DNA of 64,000 nucleotides from Alentia gelatinosa (lineage: Eukaryota; Annelida; Polychaeta; Phyllodocida; Polynoidae): positions 97,730,797 through 97,794,796 of the forward strand of contig OX465580.1 of NCBI GenBank assembly GCA_950022655.1. Reading direction: 5' to 3'. The notes beneath the pieces are model-generated. The model was given only the letters and a program-made list of their open reading frames with translations. It was not told the DNA's origin and did not search any database. The position numbers and the translations under genes are program-made. Within the stretch, counting starts at the first letter, position 1. Each line of letters begins with the position of its first letter. Positions 24,565 to 36,300 of the stretch are shown in pieces.

Positions 24565-24620
24565 TACACCTGTTTTTGTGGTATCGTTGGCTATAATCGG
24601 ATCGCTATTCTGCGATTCAC
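24565..24620. mobile_element. Type H fragment, reversed
   Basis: TTTTTGTGGTATCG and GGCTATAATCGGATCGC match the reverse complement of the type H right part at 19635-19690 and 56245-56290. Confidence 0.55.
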
Positions 24621-24764
24621 AAATCAAGGCATCGTAAACATTAAACAACGGCACCTTGACGCGCTCCTGATACAAATGCTGCATCACAGGACCCTCTGCG
24701 AAAATCGGCGTCCAACGGATTGCATCAGAGATATTCTCTATTATGTGTTAATTATGCAACCCCC

Positions 24765-24766
<2 letters not shown>

Positions 24767-24831
<65 letters not shown>
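24767..24831. repeat. CA microsatellite
   Basis: About 32 uninterrupted CA units with C runs on both sides. Confidence 0.97.
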
Positions 24832-24833
<2 letters not shown>

Positions 24834-24839
24834 CGCGTT

Positions 24840-26783
24840 GGTACCATGGTCAACTCTGTTTTTAACCACAAAAAGCGGAATGACGCACTACAAAACATGT
24901 TGACGCATTCATTTTTCCTGACAGAAATTTTTGTGATGAAGTGCGTAGGGAGGTTTAAAGTCCGCATTTGCGTTAGTGGGTGCAGGGTATTCGTGGGAGT
25001 ACGTACATCTATAATCGTAAGGTGGGGTTAGGCCTATATATCTATTACACATCATGCAAGGATATTTTGCAATCACTTAGAGAATTATTTGATTATTATG
25101 CTTCTCATAAAACATAGAAAGATAACCCGATACCCAATAAGCACATGAGATTTGCTGTGACCTTAGGAAACCAGTCAATTTTATATAATTTAGGCAACCA
25201 AACATACAAGTCATTGAAAAGGTCTATGGCCATGGAATGCGGTATTTTTTTCTGTATGTGCAAAGATCTATAACATACCAAACTGTACCTCTTTCTCAAC
25301 TTATCAACATCAATGAATAATAGGGCAATCTATGCGTTAATCGTTCAATATATCATATGCCCCGCGAGGCATATACTGCTATTGATGTTTCCGCACTATG
25401 ATTATCCAAATAAATACTTGGATTAAACATGAGAGCTACCTGGATGTAAACCACAGTTTCTCACCTACCCGTCAGGCCAGAACCGCTGCCCCCTCCCACC
25501 CCTACCTCTCCCACTTGTACAAGTGGTGTCACATATTTATGAGTGTAGCGTGACTTATCAATGGTACCAATTGCAGTTAGTTTGTCAATTAAAGGTCGGT
25601 AGCCGTTGGCCTAATCCTTTGATTGGATCGCAGAGATTATGCTCGGTAATCCGCTTCACCAATAAGCAGATAAGTTATCGGGTAGGTTCTGATGGAGGGG
25701 AGAGAGATAACAGACAGAGTGATGGTTTGGGTTAAGACTTTTATTAGAGTCATTGTCACATATCACATACCTTATCAGTCCTCGCGGGGCACGGTCGGTG
25801 GTGGACATATCCTCAGATTATTATAACAAAGAGTTCTTTTTGCAAAGGCACATCTCTCAGGTATCATGAATATCATCAACATATACAACTCTGTACAATA
25901 ACCTATATCTAATCCATGAACCGTACTAAATTATTTACACACGTCCTACATGAGGTACGTCACACTTTGTCATGTACATGTAAAACTATAGTTAGCAACG
26001 ACGTATCTGTCGTACGTAGTCAGTTAACAGTAGTTTGAACAACGCATCACGTGTATTTTCTATTATATACATATAGACCTTCACGTATAGGTCGCACATG
26101 CGCCACGGAGGCAAGTCTTAATAAGGCGTTGATCATCATTGTCTCTGGCAAGTCGGCGACAAACTCCATCACGCACGTCCCGTTTGTATTAACACCAACA
26201 TCATCGGTATTCCGTCTATTAAGCGAAAATAAATCACCACAAAACAAAACTCAAAGGCCAAAGTATTTTTTCTACCTCACCTGTCTCAATTTCCTGCTAC
26301 CTCAGCCTACCCTCCCCTTCTATACATAACCGATGTGGTCTCAAGGACTTTAGAGTAGATAACTAGATACCAGGTTCACTTTGACATATATTATATGTGC
26401 ACAGTCAGCCGGCATCTTGTGTTTTCTAAATTTTGTATTTTCGTACACAAGAGTGAAAGCACATTGTATTAACTTAATTAAATATGACTGCTACTTCTGG
26501 AATCTCAAACCTCATCCACACACACAAATATATACACGTCAGCACTCACACAGCCCATACAATCCAAATCCTTTTATCTCTACTAAATCTCTCGCCATAT
26601 AATGAGATTCTGGAAATGTTTCCATGTCTGTCCGTTTCACACGAGGTGTATTATGCAAATGCAGGCAATTGTAATAAGTAATAAGTGGGTTTTCTTTAAA
26701 TATTATTATGCTGTCATGGCAAGCAGTAATACTTCTCATTGGTTAGTCTTTTCTGTTTTTCTCTGATTATATGTATGTAGTAG
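24840..26783. other. 3' flank of Brachyury, no gene seen
   Basis: AT-rich. A minus-strand frame at 26247-26047 is of unknown significance; no other structure is clear. Any long Brachyury 3' UTR would lie here. Confidence 0.5.
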
Positions 26784-26789
26784 TTTATT
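26784..26789 (-). terminator. Possible Brachyury polyadenylation signal
   Basis: AATAAA on the minus strand, about 26 bp after the stop codon. The hexamer is canonical, but the implied 3' UTR would be very short, and further AT-rich sequence down to 24840 could hold another signal. Confidence 0.35.
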
Positions 26790-26814
26790 TCAATTTTCGT
26801 TTTCTCTTTCCAGG

Positions 26815-27314
26815 TCACATATTACACGTCTCCACTTTGAACGACGAGCTAGTTGGGCTCAGCGGCCGCCACGTGGCACCGGACGTTCTGGTCACGTGAT
26901 GCGCCGACGGGAAGCCGGTGGTGCCATCTGTGGACGAATGTGCGAGCAGCTGGACATGTGTGTCGTAGGTGGGCGGCGTGGGCGCGTGGTGATCGACGCC
27001 CGTCGTCGACGACGTGACGGCGCCCGGAAGTCCCAGCTGCGCCGCCGTTGCCGACGCGGTGTCGGTGGGCGGCAGGTACCCACCGGAGCGCAGGTACTGC
27101 GACACAGCACAGCTCTGGTTGGGTGTGGCCTGAGCCGCCAGGTTCCACATGTACTGGTGATGCGGGTGCGGCTGGTGGTGGGTCTGGGCGGGAGAGGAGA
27201 GCATGCCGTGTTGGTGGTGCGCGCCGGCGGCGGCCGTCATGTGCGGCCAGGCGTCGGCCGCCGATGACATGCCGAGGACGCTGAGGTTGGAGCCGACGTC
27301 GTGAGCGTACGTCC
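26815..27314 (-). CDS. Bra: Brachyury coding exon 7 (C-terminus and stop)
   Basis: Encodes residues 310 (part) to 475 and the TGA stop. It starts [20 protein letters not shown] and has a histidine/proline-rich stretch. It ends with WRPLSP about 18 residues before the stop, equivalent to the WxPLTP tail of Brachyury proteins. The acceptor is GTTATGTTGCAG. The exon is clearly more GC-rich than its surroundings. Confidence 0.92.
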
Positions 27315-30300
27315 CTGCAACATAACCATAACAAGCCGGGGTGTCAGTGACTGAGCAAACACAGAGGAGACCAATGAGATGTGGGTGATATGTGTGCTAT
27401 GTACACCTTACTAACGCGGGTAAACCTCGCTCCCTTATTCCCGTCATGCTGCACAAACATCGTCCACGTAGCGGCACCGAGATCAAAGACGCCGACGGCG
27501 ATGCCGCGCTTTCATCTCCGCCGACGAGGGCCGTCAGGTGACACTGGCCGAGGCTCATCGCGGCGGCGCCTTTGATCTCGCCGGGTAGCGCCCAGGTAAG
27601 GCGTACCTGAGCGCGCCCCGCACGCCCTTCCCCGTCCCACTCGCGCGTCTCCGCATAGAGGCGCCACCGACACCACACGGGGGCTGTATGCGCGCGCCGA
27701 TCGACACCGGAAGTGTATCAGTGATACGCACACAGACTATAGCGCCACCAGGCGACGTCATTTAGATCAGATTTAGTTAGGAACAATGTACGACGATCCG
27801 CGGATAAATTGACCGAGGAAACTCATACCCCGGCTGGTCATTTCTCCGCTAAGCCCCCCTCAGCGAGCGCCCCTACGCGACAAAGAAGCGCAGTGATTGT
27901 CACCCCCTCTAGTGGCCGCCGACCCGCCGATATACGTGAGGTGTGGGTGCGTTGAAGAATCCTCGGTGTAATTTGGTACAGGTGGTGGCGAGTGAATCGT
28001 GTGATTACCTTCTATTTGTTCTGGGGTTTACAACCTGCAATAGCATGCTGGAGGGCTGCAACGCGTGGCTGTGAGGGCACGCCATCAACACCCCTGATAC
28101 TACCGCCAAGTCCCCGGCACCTCCAGCGACAATACCGGCCCCAACCTCCCCACCACCCGGGCTTTGCGCGGCGGTCAACGCATGGTCGCCTGACGGTCGT
28201 TACCAGTATGTTAATTACATCCAGGTGCGGCACAGGAGCAATGGACAAAGGCAACTCACTTCTTAATCACACAGAAGTCAATTGACACATAGGGCGAGAC
28301 CAAGCAGGTAGTGTTCGCTACGTGTGCACTGACCGAGAGAGCTACGTCTGGGACAGATGGATGCAATCAGCCTATATTTGAATTAGTACTAGAAATGTTG
28401 TTCGCATCAAAGGGACTCATTATTCGCTGTTCAACTTGAAAGTGTTGCCTACGTCATGAAGTTGTTTATGAATCACTGATTTCTGAATACATTCTGTTGG
28501 ACAAGTATGGCCGGCTCCAGATACAGGTGGCCCATTTTTAGGAGGCTGTCACGCAGAGAAAGTTTAACTAGACGGTGGTGGATCCAATGCAAAATATTCC
28601 CAACTGTTCTACCGATTGGCAACTTTTATCAGTATGGAATTGAACGGGGTGGGGGCGTAGTTATCGTAGTTTAGAAGAAAAAGATTAAGTGTGTAAAGTT
28701 TTCATTGTATTATTGCAGCTACATTTACATTGTTCATTTATGACAAATATTTTGGTTTATTGCACAAACATACATGTATGAGCGATATACCTCAAATACA
28801 TGGGTTTTTTAATGCATTAGACTTTTTGGGTATTTAATCCCTATCTATTCTATCTATTATGCTTGTTCAGAGCATAGACCTATGTTACAAGACTAAAACT
28901 GTGCATGCGCCGTACACACTTTCCTACCCAGAGGGCATGTTGTGGCAGATACCATCACCCATAAATCACTACTTAGGGTAACGCTGTCTCCGTGACTCCC
29001 GCATGCGCAGCATGAACAAAAGAGCTCATGTCATACCACCACCTCCGCCATCTTTATCTAGAACGGTAAGACACATCTCACACGCCATGGTCACATTTAC
29101 TTGTAGCTGTTAGGAGTGTGACCATGATTCTTAAGACTTGTCGAACGTATAAATTCAAACCGAATCGATCGTAAAAAAAACATTCGTTTGAATACAAATG
29201 TTAATAGAACGAAATAATATTACTGTCGATTTCTTCTAACAAAATGAAGTGATTCACTAGTGAATATATATTCACAGCCATACAAATATTAATTAAAAAA
29301 CACAAATCGGTTTAATTAGATAGCCGACGGGATATCCATTGAATTGCTTGTATAATTAAACATAACATATTGCATTAATGAAGCTGTTCTATACAGGCGA
29401 GATGTCATCAATAAACATTCTGCATGTTAATCAAAGGCGTCTCCGTTTTTTCATATTATGTTTACCAACCAGTATCTCTATACTCGTTGCTTATAAATCC
29501 CAACTCACCATGGGCGGCGGTTCTCCTATGAAAGGGGTGTGTGTAGGGGGTGTGACGGTGCTCTCGGAGCGCACCTAGGCGGTCACACGGGTGGTGAGAC
29601 AGTCCCAGTGACGTGTGAAGTTGGTGTGATGTAGGACTTGCCATCAGCGCCGCCGAGTGGTGCCCGCCTGCAGCGGCCGCAGCCGCACCTAGGTACCACG
29701 GTGACGTCACTAGAAATATATATAAAAAAATCATTGATAAATTTCTTGTCATCAAAATGAGTAACATGAGGTATTAGTCATTTTCATATAGGAGTGCAAT
29801 ATAAAATATATGCAGACCCTACTACTTGTGTATATATTTTGCTAATGGTATGAAAGCTCGGACAGATTTAGAGCTAATTATAGGTTGTCAATCTCGTATT
29901 GGAATACTATTCTAATCAGTTGCTTCTTTTTCCTGTCATTACGATAGCTAAAGCTTTTACAATGGCGCCGTTTAGGAATCGCAGACTGGGTAGCGGTGAC
30001 ATGCATGTGTGGAAACCATTGGTCGACCTGCAGTATTGACATATTCTTCTCTAAACATGTTTGTTTTCCTCGACAGTAGAGATAAGAAGCTTCCATGGGC
30101 GTCCACATGAGGGCGCTAGGGTTTAGCGCCACCTCGTCAAGCTCTGACCGAGCGACCTCTTCATGCTGCCCCCTTCTGCCACCCGGGAGGAGAACCCCCG
30201 GGAGTGATGCTTCCCTTACCCCTTGTTTACCCCCGGGCGGGCATATAGTGACGCCCAGTGGGTAAGCTGTGAAACGTGCTTCTGGCATCGGGAGGTAAAA

Positions 30301-33300
30301 TGTTAGTAACGAGAAGGATCGAGTCTGTCGGGGTGGTGTGAAATGGCGTCGGCGTGTCAGGGGTGACATGTCTGGGCCATGCACGTTACCTCCTGTACAT
30401 GTGAGGGGAGGTGAGCTGGCTGAAGTCTGTTAACACGTCCATGTCAGATAGAGCTCGTACTGAAGTGTCCGACCAGAGATCAAGCACCTTGACGGAAATA
30501 TCCGTTGGTGCCTCCTCTGATTCAGCAGTTGTTTTGTGTGTGGCTATGTATCAATAAGTGACGTCCAACAATACTTTGGCAACCATAGCCGCTCTGATAT
30601 TATCATCTATATACCTATGACCGTATTTCTTACCGCCCCCTCCTACCTATGTCGTATTTACAGCCGCACGTCATACTATGACGAACGGGGTTTGTTGTCA
30701 CGTGACTAGGTAAAAGTTGTTAGGTAGGGCCTATAGGATAATACGAAAACAGACTGACTGTATTCCTCCATCAAAATACTCGATGGAATTATTGATCAGA
30801 TATGTCCCTCTGCATGTCTTCGGCATGGGGACATATAATTCCCCTGCATATTTTTGACACACGAAGACAGTAAGCCCGTTTCCGTATAGTTCATAATTTC
30901 CCTACTTTCATATTTCACGTCCATTTGGTTATGTGTATATACCGGCAATACGAGAGGCAGAAATTTGGAGCCTATCTTATTTGATTTTATCATCACTGGT
31001 CAACACCAAATGAGATTGTGATTCCGCCCCGTTTACTGGATGATAGTACGTCAACTCTGACTGATCACAATAGTTCTGTTGACCGAGGGATTCACGCAGT
31101 GTAAAGTGCATGGGTGATCCCTTCAGATTATTAAAACGTATCAAAGCAGACCATATCATTAAGCTAGTTCAGTGGTTGACGGTGCCCTGCAGCAGAGGGT
31201 CGTATGACACATCGATAGATTGTTAGGTCAACCAATGAACTCGTATAGAGAACTCGTTGGGTTAACGCTTTGCGATGAGTACGAAAGGTTATTCATTTAT
31301 TCGACGGTTTGAGGATGCAATACGATATCGGCAAAACTATTCACCTGATATGAACTTATAGGAGAACTAGATTATAATAATACTTCCAAACATATAACAA
31401 TATTTCCATTTCCAAAATTGTACTATTGGTGAATGATTACTCATAATCATAAACAGATCTGGCAATATAGACATGCTCACTGTGGGCACATTTCAATCAC
31501 ATGCGGACAAAGGCAGAGGTGAGAACCCGGACGAGATAACTGCATTACGTACGTCCCCTACTGCCGACTAGGTTCACGGCTCGCTACATTAATCGCATCT
31601 ACGGATTATGCGCCTAGCATCCGGTTCCTAAATATCCCATCGTGATTGGCGGGTGTAGGGTTGACTTGGAATTTAGGCCCCCTTACCAGGAGCCCTGACC
31701 GCTGTTAACATGGACATGCTTGCTGGAGATATTGGCGTATTAGCGTAGCGTGTGAACGTCAGGTCGTCAGATAACCATCTTATACGAGAAGAGAGAACAA
31801 TCACGAGCTGTGTGCAAAGCCTGCTCTATCGCCCCCTACCGGGCACGGCGGGCAGGATCAGTCGCAGCCAGAGGGCGCTGGAGGGGGTCACCTGGAGGCT
31901 CACACGTACCGCGGAGGTGATAGGTTGCGTATTTGCGTACTTCACACATCAATATACAGATAAGCGCGGAGGGAGGCAGTGATAGCTGCCACTGCATTTA
32001 CGCAATGCAGCTCGGGTCAGATATGAACCGCATTCCCCGGTTGAAGATACAGAAAGACCCTCGCTGTCGTTGGTAGCGGCTGAGATTGGAATGGTTTAGG
32101 TGTTGAGCCTTGGTGGATGTGGCTGACATCGGGCGGGTGGGCGAGTGAGTGGTGGACGAAGGGGTGGGTGGGTGGGTGGGTGGGTGGGTAGGGAGAGATG
32201 GATAACGCTGGAGGTGGGGGGATAGAGTCTGGAAGGGGTCCTCCAACAGGATGACAAGTAGCTGTTCAGTCACACCTGGACCCGTCTGGTTTCCATTCAT
32301 ATACCTATGGTGAAGCATGCAGCCAAGAGTAGTTATCTAGAAAAGGAGCGAGGTGTAGGTGGGGGAGGGGTGTTGATTGGCATGCGGTCGGCCTATCACC
32401 ATCCAAGCCAGTACAGGTCTCCAGTAAGCTACCCGTGATTAAGTCGGACTTAGGACCGACATGCCAGCAAAGATTGGCGTTTTGGTTATTGTTGGCAGAG
32501 CTTCTAGAAAAATAAACACGTTCTTGCACCGACAATGGCATTCATTCCGAGGTGAAATAGGCTCCCGCTAGAGAAAAATATCTGCAAGGCAAGTGGGAGT
32601 GTATTGTTAACCCAACTCAGCGAGGCTAGTCCATACACATGTCATTTTTACCCCAAGCTAGTGAATAGTGTCTGCCCGTTTGCATTGCCATGTGATACCT
32701 CATTCACAGAGATTGCTACATGGGAATTTGCGGGATTTCGTCGCACGTGTTCCTTTCAAGGAGAGATGGTCCCTGATTTATCATCGAATCTCACTTCAAA
32801 CTAGATCAATCACGTCCGTGACATGAGCTGACATTTTTATGTTGGTGGGAAAGGCTGGTGAAAAAGATGGAAGGGAAATATTAAATACATATACATTGCT
32901 CCAGGGATCATTGGAATGCATTTTTGTATTCCAGTTTCACATGAGAACAATGAAATGTATACTTAATTTTAAACGAAATGTGCAATTTCTCTTCGATTCA
33001 TAACCTTGCGATAATCAAAATGGCTACACAGTCGTCCCTGTGTGATACCCTTCCCCAGTAGACCGACTGGGATAAGTCCACCTTAAGAGTTTGCCATTTT
33101 GCTGGAAATTGTTGATCACTGTTGGCAATCAAATAAGTTGTGTCTCTGAAGTGCCTCCATGCAGAGACCAAATTAAACCAGATTTTAAAAAATGATCAGG
33201 GAGATCTGTGATGTTTATATATTATAAACTAAAACGATGAGGATGAATCTTAAGTGATATGACATAGCTCGCCACCTTTAATGATATCAAATAACTTCGT

Positions 33301-36300
33301 ATGTTATTATAATGTTCACTTGTAAAACATATTGAATCAATTAAAAGGAAAATGATTCCTACAAATCACAGTGTGTATAGATATTTCCCCGACATGAAAT
33401 CAAGAGAAAATGCACTTGCAAATATTAATACCGAGAAAACCCAATCAGAAATGATAGCCGTTGGGCTTTGTGGGCCAGGGACCGAGGTGTAAACATTGTT
33501 AATCATGTGTGTACACCGTCAAATTGTTCGTAAGTCGTGTTAAAACATTGCCACCATGTTAATCCTACAGCAAAGAAAGCTCAGCGAACCCTACGAACTG
33601 ACCTGCCTTTCTTTACCTGTTGATTAGGCGAGATAAAGTGGTACCAACTAGCTTGTGAGGATCCATATGCACCTCCTTATTAATTTCCTTCCGCTTGTCA
33701 AAACAAAATAGGGTCAACACCAACGGCTTTACATGTGCATATAATATACATAAAGTAATACATACTTGCCACTTGTAAATAGGAAGTGACGAGTATTCAT
33801 TGCTCGATCCATTTGTTCAAATTTTGTATTAAATCTACATATAACTATCTCTAATTTATTTGAATACACAATGCATCTTATTCTGCCAATAGCTACAGTG
33901 AAAGAAGTTCTTTCATCTTGCTGATTTGCAGTGGCAACTCCCAATTTAAAGCGACCCATTTCACTGGTATATGGAGAACCAGATTTGTATCTTAATGCTA
34001 GAGAGCATCACCTCGACCATACTACCCTAACAAAGACCCGAGCCATTTAGCAAGCAACTTGGTGTTTCACTGCAACGTACAGAAACATATTCCCGCCATT
34101 AAACTGTGCCAAAAGGACAAAAGCAGACGACACTCACAGTGAGAAAGACGCTTCTGGTCGCTGTCCATGACGTCATCGAAACTTGTGCTGTAGTCCTTTT
34201 GGTCGGGCCTGAAGAGACAAATGGAGAACACGTGAAACCAGGTGCGACCTATAATCCACCTTAGGGGCAATTTGGACACATTATAAAAGCGCCGGGGGCT
34301 GTTTTACAAGCCCTGGAGTATGGCGCTCACTCAGGGTAGACGGCTCTCTCACAATGGGTCTACATTTCAATTTGAGAGAAGACCTCGAGAAACGTCAATG
34401 CGGACACATTACCGCAGAGCCTTTTACATTTATGACACAGTCTGTTTGCACTTTGTCACTTGGTTGTCTACGCACGTCGATTATAGTTGGGAACTTTGAT
34501 GTTTGTACTCAAACCAAACATGAAAGAAGAACTAGTCATCATGAGTCTGTTATAGTCTCTGTTGTATTTCATTGCCAGTTGTATACGTTTTTAATGACCG
34601 TTCACTGTGATAAAATACAAATAACTGTACACACCTTTCTTTGGCGTCTTGGAAGGCTTTGGCGAAGGGGTTGTATTTTATTTTCAATGCTGTGATCTGC
34701 AATAAAAAGGGAAAATATGTTAAATCTATAAACAAAAACTAAGTATTTGCGCACACATATTAAACTAATACAAGTAATGTGCATTTCTTCCCTATATCCC
34801 CACTCGCCGTTACCTTGATGGAACTGCGCATCGTTTCCCTATCCCCGGAAGATATTTGAATATCCAGCTTATTATGTTTGAGCAAATCAAAGGCGAATTG
34901 ATCTTCATATATAGCTGACAATTAACACATCATAAATGCGTCTATATCAGTCTGTAGAGAGAAATAACAATACTGTTGTATATAACTACTCCCAATTATT
35001 TTGGATAAAACCGTGGGAAAAAAATGATACGAGTGAATACCACCAGGGGTACAAAGCTCACTATGTGTGAGTAAAGAAGCATAAGGGTGACACGGAACAG
35101 TGTTTGTTGGTAGTTTAGGGTCTTTATTCTGAGTTTTAACCCATACTCTAATGACCCCATATTCGTGTCCATTCCAGGTACAAGGTGTGACTTACCAACG
35201 AGTCTACACAGGGGTCAGACTAGAGGGCTGATACGACCTCCAGACTAAAAATGACTGAACTACCATTAATTCTACTACGAGCTGATTATTTAAGAAACAA
35301 CTGAAAATATATTCAAATGTATATCTACGTGTACTTATCTGCATAATAAAAGCCTAAATAGCCGACAGCCTAATTTAGGAATGAATGACAACATAGACAT
35401 TAATCCTTTATACATATAGCTAGAACGGAAAATAATTGTAAATCAAACCAACTGTGTATGATATCTAACTACACATAACTTAATTGTGATTATCATGATA
35501 TTACAGATTTATAACTGCTACTTTTTGAAACTATTATTTAGTATTTCGAAATAAGTCCAGGCCAAGTATGCCAAGATGAACAAATGTGAAAATCTGAAAA
35601 CCATTGTAATTCAACGAGGGGTTCTTCTTCGTTATAAAATGGGGAAAAAGTACCGTGCTGCCCATAGACAAGCACTCCACCATCACGCCCCCTAGTGGAA
35701 AGTATTTCTTTAAAGCAAAAATTAGTCCACCCCTTGGTAACCCTGCTTACGATTTCGCTGACTCACTTCCCGACATCAACGATGTTTAAAAGGTATAGCA
35801 TTGTATTTTTACGAGATCATTGTTTATTTGTCCAGTAGTGACATACTTGGCGCAATGTTGCGACCAAAGCAGAGAATGCTATGCGTCTACTAGATCCCCA
35901 TTTGACCAGTCTCTGCCATGACTCTCGGTGAGGATCAGTGAAGTACGTGAAAGATATTGTTAAAATATGTTTGTGTCTAGTAGGCTATGCTCTGGAGCTA
36001 TAAACGCCTCCTGGGAGTTTAAGGGGCTTAAAACTTATTATACACATGCTAATCAGCATTCCAGCATGTCCAGAACAGGTATGGTTCTATTCACATTAGG
36101 TCACGTTTTTCCTACTCTGTTTAAACATGTACAACCATAAGTACAACTTAAAGAATTGGTCACAATTGTAAAGATGCTTATACAATATTCCCACAATATG
36201 AATAGTACTGCGAGAATAAAGCCAGTCTAGTGTCTCACCTCTTCATTCTGGTAGGCGGTGACGGCGACAAACTGTGTCTCCGGGAAGGCGTGCGTGGCAA

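Noticed and set aside
24502..25031. Frames with long Thr-His or Cys-Val repeats
   Set aside because: These are translations of the CA microsatellite, not genes.
26047..26247. Minus-strand 66-codon frame downstream of Brachyury as a further exon
   Set aside because: Brachyury already ends with a normal C-terminal motif and stop; the frame has no recognisable homology and only a weak acceptor.
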